From: an uncultured Aliarcobacter sp.
Lineage (GTDB): Bacteria; Campylobacterota; Campylobacteria; Campylobacterales; Arcobacteraceae
DNA length: 25,207 nt
Direction: 5' to 3'
Assembly: GCA_947629065.1 (NCBI GenBank)
Contig: CANRCH010000006.1
Coordinates: 1 to 25,207 of the forward strand
How positions within the stretch are numbered: position 1 is the stretch's first letter; the number at the start of each line of letters is the position of its first letter. The notes under the pieces are model-generated. The model was not told the origin of the DNA, did no database searches, and saw only the letters and a list, made by a program, of their open reading frames with translations. Position numbers and translations under genes: made by a program. Positions 1 through 9,464 of the stretch are shown here, in pieces.

Positions 1-816
1 TAAAAGAGGGTGGTTGGTTGCTGGTTCTTTAGAAAATACATCTATTCCAGCCATTGCAATCTTACCTGATTTTAAGTTCTCTAAAAGTGCATCTTCATTA
101 TATAATCCACCTCTAGCACAATTGATTAAAACAACTCCATCTTTCATTTTTTTAATTTCATCAAAACTAATCATATCAATAGTTTCTTTGTTTTTTGGAG
201 TGTGAATTGTAATAATATCACAAGATAAAATCTCATTAAAATCTGTTGTGTATCTAATTCCTAAATCAGTAGCTTTTGTGCTTGGAATATATGGGTCATA
301 AGTTACAACATCCATTTCAAACGCTTTTGCTCTAAGTGCAACTCTGTGTCCGATATTTCCAAATCCAATAACACCTAGTTTTTTTCCAAAAAGCTCATTT
401 CCATACCAATCTTCTCTTCTCCAAACTCTATCAAGTTTTAATTGATTATGTGCATATGGAAACTTTCTCATACAAGAAAGCATGTGTGCCATAGTAAGTT
501 CAACAGCTGCAATAGTGTTAGCTGTTGGTACGTTCATAGCAATAATACCTTTTTTGCTACAACCATCTATATCAACATTATCATAACCAACACCAGCTCT
601 AATAATAGCTTTTAAGTTTGTAGCTGCATTTAAAAACTTCTCATCAACATCAGTTGAAGATCTTGTAATTGCAACATGTGCATCTTTTATTACATCTAAT
701 AATTTTGTTTTATCTATATCTGCTGCATATACATAGTTTATATCTTCTGTATTTTGAAGAATTTCTAAACCAGCATCATGTATATGGTCACAAACTACAA
801 CAGTATGTTTACTCAT
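1..816 (-). CDS. serA: D-3-phosphoglycerate dehydrogenase, N-terminal 272 residues (cut by window edge)
   Basis: Oxidises 3-phosphoglycerate to 3-phosphohydroxypyruvate with NAD, the first step of serine synthesis in the cytoplasm. The reading frame is open to base 1, so only the first 272 residues are present; the C-terminal regulatory part lies to the left of the window. The start at 814-816 gives MSKHTVVVCD. The NAD-binding GxGxxG is G151-F-G-N-I-G156. Two catalytic residues of the 2-hydroxyacid dehydrogenase family are visible: R235 (in INCARGG) and E264 (in SKEPATN), 29 residues apart as in the family; the catalytic His would lie just outside. It starts 16 bp after the rpsA stop with an AGGA-like site, so it is probably the last or near-last gene of the pheS-pheT-aroA-ispH-rpsA run. 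Other 2-hydroxyacid dehydrogenases are possible, but the sequence pattern and the neighbours favour SerA. Confidence 0.93.
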   Translation of the reverse strand, partial: MSKHTVVVCDHIHDAGLEILQNTEDINYVYAADIDKTKLLDVIKDAHVAITRSSTDVDEKFLNAATNLKAIIRAGVGYDNVDIDGCSKKGIIAMNVPTANTIAAVELTMAHMLSCMRKFPYAHNQLKLDRVWRREDWYGNELFGKKLGVIGFGNIGHRVALRAKAFEMDVVTYDPYIPSTKATDLGIRYTTDFNEILSCDIITIHTPKNKETIDMISFDEIKKMKDGVVLINCARGGLYNEDALLENLKSGKIAMAGIDVFSKEPATNHPLL

Positions 817-832
817 ATCTTCTATTCCTAAA

Positions 833-2485
833 TTATTTAATTTGATCTTTAATTAAATCACCAAGAGTCATTGATGAATCATCATTAACAGATTTTAAAA
901 TCTCTCTTTCTTGTTGTTGCTCTAATCTTTTGATTGATAATCTAACTCTATTTCTTTTTGTATCAATATTAATTACAACAGCTTTTAGTTCATCACCTAA
1001 TTTTACATCTTCAAGTTTTAATGGACCAAAATCTTCTGTTCTAATTAGACCATCAAGATTATTTTCAAGTTTTATAAAGATTCCAAAATCTTTAATATCT
1101 TTTACTGCACCTTTTACAATATCACCAAGTTTAAATGCATCTTGGAATTTTTTTGCAGGAGACTCACTAATCTCTTTTACAGAAAGTGAAATATTTTCTT
1201 TTTCTCTATCAATTTTGATGATTTTTGCTTCTACTTCATCACCTTTTTTGTAAATTGCTTTACATTTTGCATTTGCTTCCCAAGAAGCTTCTTCATTATG
1301 TAATAAACCATCTACTTCGCCAATGCTAATAAATGCACCAAAATCAGTTAAAGTTGCAACTTTACCTTTTACAGTATCTCCAACTTTGTATTGATTTAAG
1401 AATTTATTAAATGGTTTTTCTTGAAGATTTTTTAAACTTACTCTTAATCTTTTTTGATCAACATTTAGTTCAATTACTTCAACATTAATCTCATCACCAA
1501 TATTTAAAAGTTCTTTTGGATTTTTAAGGTTTTTATTCCAAGATAGTTCTGAAATATGTAAAAGTCCTTCAATATCGTTTCCTAAATCAACGAATGCACC
1601 ATAAGATTCAAAGTTAGAAACAGTTACAGTAATTGTATCTCCAACTTCTAATTGATCTTTTATATCTTCCCATGGATTTGAAAGTGCTGCTTTAATAGAA
1701 AGGCTTAAGTGTTGTTTTGCTTTATCATAAGATAGAACTACAACTGAAACTGTATCACCTTCATTGAAGTAGTTTGCAGGATTAACTGGACCTTTGTAAG
1801 AGATTTCATTGTAGTTTACTAAACCATCAATTCCACCTAAATCAACAAACATTCCGTAAGATGTAATTTTTTTAATTACACCATTAATTGGTTCTTTGTT
1901 CTCTAAAATTTCAGCAACTTTAGTATCTTTTACAGCTTTGCTTTCTTCAATTAGTTTTTTTCTTGAAACTATAATTGAGTTTTGGTTTTGATTTACTTTA
2001 AGAACTTTAGCTTTTACAGTTTTTCCAAGTGCTCCTTGAATTTTCATAAAAGATTGTGCTAATGGCATGAAATATTCACAACCATCTTCATCTTCTAGTG
2101 TAAATCCACCTCTTGGTTTAACTGCAACAATTTTTGCTTCAATTGTTACATCTTCAATGTTTTCACCATGTTTTGCTACAAAGTTATCAAATTTAGCTTT
2201 TTGTAAAACTTTTTTATGTGAAATATTTGGTCTTTCACCTCTATTTCCCATTAGCATTACAGAAATTGTATCACCAACTTTATATTTGATTTCACCATTT
2301 ATTGTGATTTCTGAAATATTTAGAACACCTTCAATTTTTTGTCCAACATCAACTAAAACTCTCTCAGCAGAGATTTCAACTATAACACCATCAACTACAG
2401 AGTTATTCTCTGCTTGTTCGAAAGACTCGTTAAGCATTTGCTCAAAATCAAAGTCTTCACCTAAATCTATATCATCGATACCCAT
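833..2485 (-). CDS. rpsA: 30S ribosomal protein S1
   Basis: Binds mRNA leaders and brings them to the 30S subunit. The 550-residue length is close to the 557 of E. coli S1. Six S1 (OB-fold) repeats can be laid out at roughly 29-93, 112-178, 197-266, 281-352, 367-438 and 452-521. The last four show the clear RNA-binding pattern (for example SYGMFVDLGGIDGLVN and SYGAFVDLGNDIEGLLH), while the first two are more diverged, as is usual for the ribosome-docking repeats. The start at 2483-2485 follows a good AAGGAAT site. A 67-bp gap with a TATAAT box separates it from ispH upstream, and serA follows after 16 bp. The acidic N-terminus (DDIDLGEDFDFEQ) is as expected for S1. Confidence 0.98.
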   Translation of the reverse strand: MGIDDIDLGEDFDFEQMLNESFEQAENNSVVDGVIVEISAERVLVDVGQKIEGVLNISEITINGEIKYKVGDTISVMLMGNRGERPNISHKKVLQKAKFDNFVAKHGENIEDVTIEAKIVAVKPRGGFTLEDEDGCEYFMPLAQSFMKIQGALGKTVKAKVLKVNQNQNSIIVSRKKLIEESKAVKDTKVAEILENKEPINGVIKKITSYGMFVDLGGIDGLVNYNEISYKGPVNPANYFNEGDTVSVVVLSYDKAKQHLSLSIKAALSNPWEDIKDQLEVGDTITVTVSNFESYGAFVDLGNDIEGLLHISELSWNKNLKNPKELLNIGDEINVEVIELNVDQKRLRVSLKNLQEKPFNKFLNQYKVGDTVKGKVATLTDFGAFISIGEVDGLLHNEEASWEANAKCKAIYKKGDEVEAKIIKIDREKENISLSVKEISESPAKKFQDAFKLGDIVKGAVKDIKDFGIFIKLENNLDGLIRTEDFGPLKLEDVKLGDELKAVVINIDTKRNRVRLSIKRLEQQQEREILKSVNDDSSMTLGDLIKDQIK

Positions 2486-2526
2486 TTTATTCCTTCTTGT
2501 TTAGCAGTTTTATTTAAAATAGGACG

Positions 2527-2532
2527 ATTATA
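2527..2532 (-). promoter_or_regulatory. Candidate -10 box for rpsA (-serA)
   Basis: On the minus strand a perfect TATAAT lies 41 bp upstream of the rpsA start in the 67-bp ispH-rpsA gap, preceded by an A/T-rich stretch and no strong -35. This is the usual look of housekeeping promoters in Campylobacterota. It would give a leader of about 35 nt and let S1 be made independently of ispH. Inferred from sequence only. Confidence 0.5.
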
Positions 2533-2552
2533 CAGAAAAGTTTCTTAATTTT

Positions 2553-3389
2553 TTATTTGTAGCTTTTTATTTTGTCTATAACTTTTTGAATTACCCAATC
2601 AGGCGTACTTGCACCAGCCGTAATCCCACAAAATTCTTTGTTATTAAACCAAGACTCTTGTAATTCTTGTTCATTTTCTATTAAGTATGAATCATGGCAA
2701 TTTTCAAGGCAAATTGAGTGAAGTTGTTTTGTGTTTGATGAACTTTTTCCACCAATTACAATCATTACATCAGCTTTTTTTGATATATCTCTTGCTGCAT
2801 CTTGATTTTCAAAAGTAGCATCACAAATTGTGTTAAAAACTCTTACCTCTTTATGTTTTAGAATTAAGTAGTTTACTAATTCTAGGTATTTTTCTTTCTT
2901 TTTAGTTGTTTGTGCAATAGTTGCAATTTTTTTATTTTTGAAAGTTATTTTTTCTAAATCTGAAACTTCTAGGACTGTAAAAACGTCATCTTGATCAACA
3001 GCATAAGATTTTACACCTTTTACTTCAGGATGATCTTCATCTCCAAAAATAATTATTGAGTAGCCTTCTTTTGACATATTTTTTACGATTTGCTGAGGAG
3101 TTGTAACAAAAGGACAAGTTGCGTTTATTACTTTTGTATTTTGTGATCTTAATGCTTTTAAATCATTTTTTGGAATACCATGAGTTCTAATAATTACTGT
3201 ATCATTTGGTTTTACATCACTTAATTTTGAGTATAAACTAACATTAAAATCTTTTTTTAACCTATTTATTTCATCTTCATTGTGAATTAATGGTCCCATT
3301 GTTGCAGAACTTGTATGCTTTTCTGCAATTTTTATTGCTCTTTTTACACCAAAACAGAATCCATAGCTACTAGCTAGTTCAATTTTCAT
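2553..3389 (-). CDS. ispH: 4-hydroxy-3-methylbut-2-enyl diphosphate reductase
   Basis: Last enzyme of the MEP pathway: reduces HMBPP to IPP and DMAPP using an iron-sulfur cluster. The protein has 278 residues and begins with the family signature GFCFGVKRA. The three cluster cysteines are C12, C92 (NATCPFV) and C189 (TICDATFENQ). Substrate-binding H36, H70 and H120 and the catalytic Glu E122 (DEDHPEVKG) are all present, matching C12/C96/C197, H41/H74/H124 and E126 of the E. coli enzyme as I recall them. The ATG lies 8 bp after the aroA stop, and its AGGAT ribosome binding site overlaps the aroA TAA, suggesting coupled translation. No fusion to S1 is present (such fusions occur in some Firmicutes), but rpsA is the next gene. 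Confidence 0.98.
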   Translation of the reverse strand: MKIELASSYGFCFGVKRAIKIAEKHTSSATMGPLIHNEDEINRLKKDFNVSLYSKLSDVKPNDTVIIRTHGIPKNDLKALRSQNTKVINATCPFVTTPQQIVKNMSKEGYSIIIFGDEDHPEVKGVKSYAVDQDDVFTVLEVSDLEKITFKNKKIATIAQTTKKKEKYLELVNYLILKHKEVRVFNTICDATFENQDAARDISKKADVMIVIGGKSSSNTKQLHSICLENCHDSYLIENEQELQESWFNNKEFCGITAGASTPDWVIQKVIDKIKSYK

Positions 3390-3397
3390 TTAAATCC

Positions 3398-4678
3398 TTA
3401 AATATATAAAGAGTCTAAAATCTCTTTAAAATTTGGAAATGATGCATTAATACACTCTACATCTTCAATTTCCATATCACAAACAAGTCCTGCAATTGCA
3501 AAACTCATAGCGATTCTATGGTCTCCAAAAGAGTCTATTTTAGCACTTTTGAAGTTTCCACCAATAATCTCATATCCATCTTCAAACTCTGTATAAGAGA
3601 TCCCACAAAGTTTTAAATTATCTACAACAGCTTTTATTCTATCGCTCTCTTTTACTCTTAGCTCTTTTGCATTTTTAACTTTAGATTTACCTTTTGCTAA
3701 ACTCATAGCAATTGCTAAGGCTGGAAGCTCATCTATTAACCAAGAGATATGATTTTCAACCGTAATGGCATTTAATTCATCTCCAATTACTTCAATGTCT
3801 CCAATTGGTTCATAGATATTCTCTTTTTCAATAAAGTTTACAACTGCACCCATTTTCTTTAAAATGTTATATGCTTCAACTCTTGTAGGATTTAAAGATA
3901 CATTTTTTATTACAACTCTTGAATTTTTTGAAATAGCAGCTGCAACTGCAAAGAAAAATCCACTAGATGGATCTGTTGGAACTCTTAAGTTTAGTGGTTC
4001 TAAATATCCTTTTAGAGGGTTTATGTTTATAAATCCTTCACTATCGGTAAAAATTTCTGCCCCCATTCCTTTTAGCATTCTTTCAGTGTGATCTCTTGTT
4101 AGTTCACTCTCTTTATATTTGCAAACTTCACTAGCTCTAAGAGCTGCTAGAATAAGTGCTGATTTTACTTGTGCTGAATCTATAGGAGATATATATGTAA
4201 AAGGTTTTAGATTTTTTTCACCTCTAATAAAAAGTGGTGCTTTATTTCCATTCTCTCTACCATCTATTTTTGCTCCAATATCTCTTAAAGGAACTACAAC
4301 TCTATTCATTGTTCTATTATTTAGGTATTTATCTCCACTTAAAACAAAGCTTCCATCAAGCGTTGATAAAAGCCCACAAAAAAGTCTCATCGCAGTTCCA
4401 GCATTTCCACAATCAAGAATTTGTGCTGGTTCTTTTAATTCTTTTGGAGGAGTTATTTCAATACTACTTCCATTTTGTTTAATCTGTGCTCCAAGAAGTC
4501 TTACAATATTTAGACTATTTAAAGTGTCTTCAGCTAAAAGATAGTTTTCTATATATGAAGTTTTATTTGAAAATAGTGAAAACATAGCACATCTATGTGA
4601 AATTGATTTATCACTTGCAATGTTGTCAATAGTTATATCAAAAGGCTTGTTAAGTTTTTTTATGCTGAAATTTGACAC
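3398..4678 (-). CDS. aroA: 3-phosphoshikimate 1-carboxyvinyltransferase (EPSP synthase)
   Basis: Joins phosphoenolpyruvate to shikimate-3-phosphate to make EPSP, the sixth step of the shikimate pathway. The protein has 426 residues. Visible signatures are K24-S25 and R29 (SDKSISHR), the PEP-binding loop G91-N-A-G-T-A-M-R98, catalytic D316 and E344 (RVKESDRI), and the C-terminal D386-H-R388. The loop continues RLF rather than the RPL of the E. coli type, resembling the Bacillus-like lineage; the Gly at the position tied to glyphosate sensitivity is kept (G94). The start is GTG at 4676-4678 with an AGGA site overlapping the pheT TAA 9 bp upstream; I see no ATG start as well placed. It sits between pheT and ispH with minimal spacing, so it is clearly cotranscribed. 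Confidence 0.98.
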   Translation of the reverse strand: MSNFSIKKLNKPFDITIDNIASDKSISHRCAMFSLFSNKTSYIENYLLAEDTLNSLNIVRLLGAQIKQNGSSIEITPPKELKEPAQILDCGNAGTAMRLFCGLLSTLDGSFVLSGDKYLNNRTMNRVVVPLRDIGAKIDGRENGNKAPLFIRGEKNLKPFTYISPIDSAQVKSALILAALRASEVCKYKESELTRDHTERMLKGMGAEIFTDSEGFININPLKGYLEPLNLRVPTDPSSGFFFAVAAAISKNSRVVIKNVSLNPTRVEAYNILKKMGAVVNFIEKENIYEPIGDIEVIGDELNAITVENHISWLIDELPALAIAMSLAKGKSKVKNAKELRVKESDRIKAVVDNLKLCGISYTEFEDGYEIIGGNFKSAKIDSFGDHRIAMSFAIAGLVCDMEIEDVECINASFPNFKEILDSLYI

Positions 4679-4687
4679 TTCTTTTCC

Positions 4688-6991
4688 TTATCTTAATGTA
4701 ATATTTAATTTCTCTTTTAAAACATCTAAAATTGAGTTTATTACTTGATTAATATCTTCATCTTCAAGAGTTTTTTCATCACTTTGAAGTGTAAATCTAA
4801 TTGTTAAACTCTCAGAATTTCCAAGTTTTTCATCACTATATCTATCTATTAAATTGTACTGTTTTATTAAACTATTATTTATAGAGTTTATAGCTTGTTT
4901 GATTTTGCTGTATTCAAGATTTTTATCTGCAATAATACTTAAATCTTTGATTGAAGATTGATATTTTGAATATGAAGATGCTTTTAAAGTTTCATCTTTA
5001 ATTGCATCAAAATCAATCTGGGCAATAAAAGTATCACTTAAATCATAATCTTCACAAACGCTAGGATGAAGTTTAGAGATATATCCCACATTCTTCCCAT
5101 CTATAATAACATTTGCATTTTGATATGGGTGAATGAAGCTATTTCCTATATTTTCCATAGCAATTAGTTCAAATTTTCCAACACAGTTTAATACTTTTTT
5201 AGCAAATGAGAAGAAGTCAATATTTGCAGGTTTTCCAGCATTTTTAATATCTTCTTGTTCAATAGAACCTGTTTGTACAAATCCGATTTTTTTGCTCTCA
5301 ACTCTATTTTCATCAAAAATTGTTCCGATTTCAAAAAATGCTGTTGATCTATTTCCATATTTATGGTTGTTTGCACATGCTTCAACCAAGTTTAAAGCCA
5401 AAGTTGTTCTATATGTGTTTAGCTCTTTTACGATAGGGTTTATCAAATCAAGCTCATTTTTAACAGTTTTAAAACCATACTTTTCTAAGCTCTCTTTTGA
5501 AGCAAAAACATAAGTTAATGTTTCAAAGAATCCTTGTTCAATTGCTTTAAATCTTAATTTATTTCTTTTTAAAATATCAAATGAAGTTTGGTTTACTCTT
5601 TTTACTTCATCAATTGCAAGTGGTTTTGCTTTGATATTATCAATACCAATAATTCTAATTACCTCTTCAGTAATATCTGCAATATTTTTAATATCGTGTC
5701 TAAAGTGTGGAACTTTTATTAAAAGATTCTCTTCAGCTGACTCTTTTACTTCAAATCCTAAAGATATTAAGATTTTTTCAATTTCAGCTTTTTCTATATC
5801 TTGACCAATAATTGCATTTACTTTTTTTACACTAATATCTAAAAAAAGTTTTTCACTATCATCTATAAACTCTATTGAACCTTTATAGAAATTTGCATTT
5901 AAGCTTGAAGCAAAATTTGAAATATATGAAATTCCAAACTCAATATCAGGTTCACTTCCTCTTGTAACTCTATAGTAAACTTCACTTGTTTTCTCTTTTT
6001 TATCGAAAACTTTTTTCGAAATCTCTTCAGGATTTACATAAGATGCTTCTAATAAGTACTCATTTTCTATTAGTTCAACATCAAGGTGATTAACAGATGG
6101 TTTGCTTAAAATTTCATTTGAATAAACTGTATCAAAACCATTTTCATCTTGTTTTATAGTTATATTTTGTGCTTTTGATTTTGGGTATAGATTAAATACA
6201 ACTCCACAAGAGTGCATTGAGTAGTTTAATAGATTTTGTAAACTATTTTTTGCATTGAATTTTTTTAAATTAGCAAGTCTTAAATTATGAATTAGTTTTA
6301 AGTCAAAGTTTGTAAAATCAGTAGCTTTATATAGTAAAGAAGTATTTACTTGGCTATCACAATCTATTTTAAAACTTTGACCAATGCTTTTGTCATTTTC
6401 ATTTATATTTTTTCCAAGCTCTTTTAGTGGAATCTCATAAAATGCACTTAACTCTCTTGCAACTCCATGAATACTAAGACAATCACCTCTATTTGGAGTT
6501 AAACCTATTTCAATAATATCATCATTTAAAAGCTTATATTCACTTAACTCTTTTCCTAAAATAAGTTCACCAATAGAATCATCTAAAACCATAATTCCAT
6601 CAATTAATGGTGCAAGTCCAAGTTCTGTTGATGAACAAATCATTCCGTTTGATTCAACACCTCTTAGTTTTGCAGCTTTGATTTTAAAATTATTTCCTAA
6701 ATCACAGCCAACAGTTGCAACTGCAACAATTTGACCAGCATCAACATTTGGTGCGCCACAAACAATTTGAGTAATTTCGTTTCCTAAATCAACTTGACAA
6801 ACAGATAGTTTATCAGCATCAGGATGTTTCTCTTTGCTTAAAACTTTTCCAACTACTACTTTACTAGCAATTTTTTGCTCTTCTAAACTATCAACTTCTA
6901 AACCAATTGAGTTTAATGTTTTACAAATTTCATTAGTAGAAATATTTGAAATATTTATAAACTCTTCTAACCAATTTCTTGTAACTATCAT
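4688..6991 (-). CDS. pheT: Phenylalanine--tRNA ligase beta subunit
   Basis: Partner of PheS in the (alpha-beta)2 synthetase that charges tRNA-Phe. It has 767 residues, somewhat shorter than E. coli PheT (795). Domains in order: EMAP-like tRNA-binding domain about 40-148 ([20 protein letters not shown]), B3/4 editing domain about 210-365, B5 domain about 385-455, catalytic-like class II core about 470-665, and the anticodon-binding FDX-ACB domain about 675-767. The B3/4 domain is odd: the PLHAFD-type motif is replaced around 264-270, and the region before E315 is shortened (see findings). The ATG overlaps the pheS stop as ATGA. aroA follows after 9 bp. Confidence 0.97.
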   Translation of the reverse strand: MIVTRNWLEEFINISNISTNEICKTLNSIGLEVDSLEEQKIASKVVVGKVLSKEKHPDADKLSVCQVDLGNEITQIVCGAPNVDAGQIVAVATVGCDLGNNFKIKAAKLRGVESNGMICSSTELGLAPLIDGIMVLDDSIGELILGKELSEYKLLNDDIIEIGLTPNRGDCLSIHGVARELSAFYEIPLKELGKNINENDKSIGQSFKIDCDSQVNTSLLYKATDFTNFDLKLIHNLRLANLKKFNAKNSLQNLLNYSMHSCGVVFNLYPKSKAQNITIKQDENGFDTVYSNEILSKPSVNHLDVELIENEYLLEASYVNPEEISKKVFDKKEKTSEVYYRVTRGSEPDIEFGISYISNFASSLNANFYKGSIEFIDDSEKLFLDISVKKVNAIIGQDIEKAEIEKILISLGFEVKESAEENLLIKVPHFRHDIKNIADITEEVIRIIGIDNIKAKPLAIDEVKRVNQTSFDILKRNKLRFKAIEQGFFETLTYVFASKESLEKYGFKTVKNELDLINPIVKELNTYRTTLALNLVEACANNHKYGNRSTAFFEIGTIFDENRVESKKIGFVQTGSIEQEDIKNAGKPANIDFFSFAKKVLNCVGKFELIAMENIGNSFIHPYQNANVIIDGKNVGYISKLHPSVCEDYDLSDTFIAQIDFDAIKDETLKASSYSKYQSSIKDLSIIADKNLEYSKIKQAINSINNSLIKQYNLIDRYSDEKLGNSESLTIRFTLQSDEKTLEDEDINQVINSILDVLKEKLNITLR

Positions 6992-7980
6992 TTAAATTGT
7001 CCTAATAATCTTGTATCACTTTCAAATAGAGATCTTAAATCCCCAATATTATGAATTAACATAGCAAATCTCTCTATTCCTAAACCAAATGCATAACCTG
7101 ATTTATCTTTATATCCAACGGCGTCAAAAACATTTTGATCTACAACTCCACAACCAAGAACTTCAAGCCATCCTGTTTGTGAACAAACTCTACATCCACT
7201 TCCTTTGCAAAATACACATGAAATATCAACTTCAGCTGATGGCTCAGTGAATGGGAAATATGATGGTCTAAATCGTACCTCTACTTCTCCAAACATATGT
7301 TGTAAAAACTCAACCAAAGTGTGTTTTAGGTTTGCAAATGAGATTTTATCTGCTTCATCAACTACAAGTGCTTCTATTTGGTGAAACATTGGAGTGTGTG
7401 TAATATCAAAATCTCTTCTAAAAACAGTTCCAGGTGCAATCATTCTAATAGGTGCTTTTTGACTAAGCATTGTTCTAATTTGCACAGGAGAAGTGTGAGT
7501 TCTTAAAAGTGTGTAGTCTTTATTATAAAAAGTATCAGCCATATCTCTTGCTGGATGGTATTGTGGAAGGTTTAAAGCTTGGAAGTTATGGAAATCATCT
7601 TCAACAAGTGGTCCTTCTTCAACTGCAAAGTTTAGGTTTTGAAAATAGTTTATAATTTTATCCATAGTTTGTGTAACTGGATGAAGTGCACCACTTGATA
7701 ACTCATTATTAAACTTTGTAACATCAATTTTTTCTAATTCTAGTTTTTTTTCCAAAGCCTCTTTTTCAAGAATTGCTTTTTTTTCATCTAAAGCTTTTGT
7801 AATAAGTTCTTTTTGATTATTTAAATTTTCAGCAAAAGCTTTTTTCTCTTCATTTGGAATTGTTTTCATTTTTGCAAATTCCAAAGTTAAAACACCTTTT
7901 TTGCCTAAAGTTTCTACTCTATAACTTTCAAGCTCTTCAAGTGATTTGGCATTTTCGATTTTTTCAATCCAAGCAGTCAC
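6988..7980 (-). CDS. pheS: Phenylalanine--tRNA ligase alpha subunit
   Basis: Catalytic subunit of class IIc phenylalanyl-tRNA synthetase; activates Phe and transfers it to tRNA-Phe. The protein has 330 residues, close to the usual 327-350. Residues 1-90 form the Lys/Glu-rich N-terminal coiled coil. Motif 2 is around 187-203 ([18 protein letters not shown]) and motif 3 is [10 protein letters not shown] at 299-308. The four-Cys insert C255-x2-C258-x4-C263-x2-C266 is common in bacterial PheS. The start is GTG at 7978-7980 with a strong TAGGAG site; I see no better-placed ATG in frame. It is the first gene of the leftward run and overlaps pheT by 4 bp, ensuring balanced subunit synthesis. Confidence 0.98.
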   Translation of the reverse strand: MTAWIEKIENAKSLEELESYRVETLGKKGVLTLEFAKMKTIPNEEKKAFAENLNNQKELITKALDEKKAILEKEALEKKLELEKIDVTKFNNELSSGALHPVTQTMDKIINYFQNLNFAVEEGPLVEDDFHNFQALNLPQYHPARDMADTFYNKDYTLLRTHTSPVQIRTMLSQKAPIRMIAPGTVFRRDFDITHTPMFHQIEALVVDEADKISFANLKHTLVEFLQHMFGEVEVRFRPSYFPFTEPSAEVDISCVFCKGSGCRVCSQTGWLEVLGCGVVDQNVFDAVGYKDKSGYAFGLGIERFAMLIHNIGDLRSLFESDTRLLGQFK

Positions 7981-8104
7981 TTTATCTCCTAATGGTTTAT
8001 TTATTAAAAATTATTAAATTTTATATCTTCTTAAGGCAGTGATTTTATCCAAAATTTTATTAGAGTTTGGTTACAATAAAAAATTATAAAATAAAGGATA
8101 AAAA
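7981..8104. promoter_or_regulatory. Divergent promoter region between pheS and the HIT gene
   Basis: A 124-bp AT-rich gap separates the two divergent GTG-started genes. Candidate -10 boxes are TACAAT at 8072-8077 (plus strand, for the HIT gene) and TATAAA at 8020-8025 (minus strand, for pheS). Neither has a clear -35. I see no hairpin that would mark a leader-peptide attenuator for pheS. Confidence 0.4.
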
Positions 8105-8449
8105 GTGTGTATATTTTGTAAAATTGTAGCAAAAGAGATACCAAATAAGGCTATTTTAGAAGATGAAAATTTTTTAGCTTTTCATGATATTAATCCAACA
8201 AGAAAAGTTCATGCATTAGTTATTCCAAAAGCACATTATAGCTCTTTTGAAGATACTCCAAGTGAAATTATGAGTTCTATGACGGAGTTTATAAAAAAAG
8301 TTACTAAAGAGTTAAATGTAGATAAAACAGGTTATAGAATGATTACTAATATTGGAAATGATGGTGGACAAGAAGTTCCTCATTTACATTTTCATATTAT
8401 TGGTGGTGAAAAGGTTGGAAGACTTGTAAGAGATAAAGAGGATGCGTAA
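8105..8449 (+). CDS. HIT-family purine nucleoside phosphoramidase-like hydrolase
   Basis: A small nucleotide-binding hydrolase of the HINT branch of the histidine triad superfamily, which typically cleaves adenosine phosphoramidates or related nucleotide conjugates. It has 114 residues. The start MCIFCKIVAKEIP is the classic HINT opening, with C2 and C5 as the usual CxxC, and the catalytic triad is H93-L-H-F-H97 followed by II. The start codon is GTG at 8105 with AGGAT upstream. It runs rightward, divergent from pheS and convergent with accA. I recall a HIT gene divergent from pheS in Campylobacter jejuni too. The physiological substrate cannot be told from sequence. Confidence 0.93.
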   Translation: MCIFCKIVAKEIPNKAILEDENFLAFHDINPTRKVHALVIPKAHYSSFEDTPSEIMSSMTEFIKKVTKELNVDKTGYRMITNIGNDGGQEVPHLHFHIIGGEKVGRLVRDKEDA

Positions 8450-8481
8450 GCACTCTCTTTCTTTTGTTTTATAATTTGAAA

Positions 8482-9417
8482 TTATTCAGAGTATGAACCA
8501 AGATTCATTATTTTTTGATATTTCTTTTGAACTCTCTCTTCTTTACTTAAAGCTTTTAACTCATCTAAAGAAGTTAAAAAATACTCTTTTAGTGCATTCG
8601 CAGCTTCTTCTTTTCTTCTATGTGCCCCAATTAAAGGCTCATTTATTACATCATCAATTAAATTTAATTGTTTTAGGTTTTCAGCTGTAATTTTTAGTGC
8701 ATTTGCAGCAGTTTCAACTTTTGATGGGTCATTCCATAAAATTGCACTACATCCTTCAGGTGAAATAACTGCATAAACAGAGTATCTCATCATAGCAAGT
8801 TTATCAGCAATTGAAATAGCTAAAGCTCCACCACTTCCACCTTCACCTATTACAACTGAAATTGTTGGAGTTGTAAGATTTGCAAATTCAAAAAGATTTC
8901 TTGCAATTGCTTCACTTTGATTTCTCTCTTCAGCTCCAAGTCCTGGATATGCACCTGGAGTATCAACTAGCATTAAAATTGGTATTTGGAACTTTTCAGC
9001 CATTTGTGCAGCTCTTAAAGCTTTTCTATATCCTTCAGGATTTGGCATACCAAAGTTTCTTTTTAACTTCTCTTTAGTTCCTCTTCCTTTTTGCTCTCCA
9101 ATTACTAAAACTCTTTGATTTTCAATAAAACCTAAAAAACAAACAATAGCTCCATCATCAACAAAGTGTCTATCACCATGAATTTCGTAAGCATTCGTAA
9201 GTATTGAAGAAATATAATCAAGTGCATAAGGACGATCTGGATGTCGTGCAAGTTGAAGTTTTTGATAATCATTTAAATTTTTAAAAGTTTTTTCAACTTC
9301 TTTTTCTAGTTTTTTTTCTAGTATATCAACTGCATGAAAATCATCTTTTGTTTTTGCAGTTATAATATCATCTTCAATTTTTTTAATTTTATATTCAAAT
9401 TCTAAGTAAGTTGCCAA
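8482..9417 (-). CDS. accA: Acetyl-CoA carboxylase carboxyltransferase subunit alpha
   Basis: With AccD forms the carboxyltransferase that moves CO2 from biotin to acetyl-CoA, giving malonyl-CoA for fatty-acid synthesis. It has 311 residues (E. coli 319). It carries the alpha-subunit N-terminus ([17 protein letters not shown]) and the crotonase-like core with [18 protein letters not shown] and [11 protein letters not shown], the oxyanion and CoA region. The start is TTG at 9415-9417, placed 6 nt after AGGA and supported because the family's opening residues follow directly. It is the last gene of fabG-acpP-fabF-accA, 47 bp after fabF, with a perfect hairpin just before its ribosome binding site. 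Its stop faces the HIT gene across 32 bp. Confidence 0.97.
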   Translation of the reverse strand: MATYLEFEYKIKKIEDDIITAKTKDDFHAVDILEKKLEKEVEKTFKNLNDYQKLQLARHPDRPYALDYISSILTNAYEIHGDRHFVDDGAIVCFLGFIENQRVLVIGEQKGRGTKEKLKRNFGMPNPEGYRKALRAAQMAEKFQIPILMLVDTPGAYPGLGAEERNQSEAIARNLFEFANLTTPTISVVIGEGGSGGALAISIADKLAMMRYSVYAVISPEGCSAILWNDPSKVETAANALKITAENLKQLNLIDDVINEPLIGAHRRKEEAANALKEYFLTSLDELKALSKEERVQKKYQKIMNLGSYSE

Positions 9418-9431
9418 TATTTTTCCTTAAT

Positions 9432-9455
9432 TTAAAGAGTTATGAAACTCTTTAA
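9432..9455 (-). repeat. Perfect intercistronic hairpin between fabF and accA
   Basis: A 10-bp perfect inverted repeat (9432-9441 with 9446-9455) with a 4-nt loop sits in the 47-bp fabF-accA gap. On the minus strand it is followed by ATTAAGGA, the accA ribosome binding site, and not by a T-run. It is therefore not a normal terminator; it could stabilise or process the mRNA or tune accA translation. Confidence 0.6.
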
Positions 9456-9464
9456 GATTTAGAT

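Noticed and set aside
2067..2504. A 145-codon plus-strand frame opposite rpsA, and similar frames opposite aroA, pheT, accA and petC
   Set aside because: All lie inside strongly conserved genes on the other strand and show Ser/Phe/Leu-rich compositions typical of reading AT-rich genes backwards.
8471..8485. ATAATTTGAAATTAT palindrome between the HIT gene and accA as a terminator
   Set aside because: The loop would be a single base, the stem is only A/T and no T-run follows; I see no convincing terminator in this 32-bp gap.
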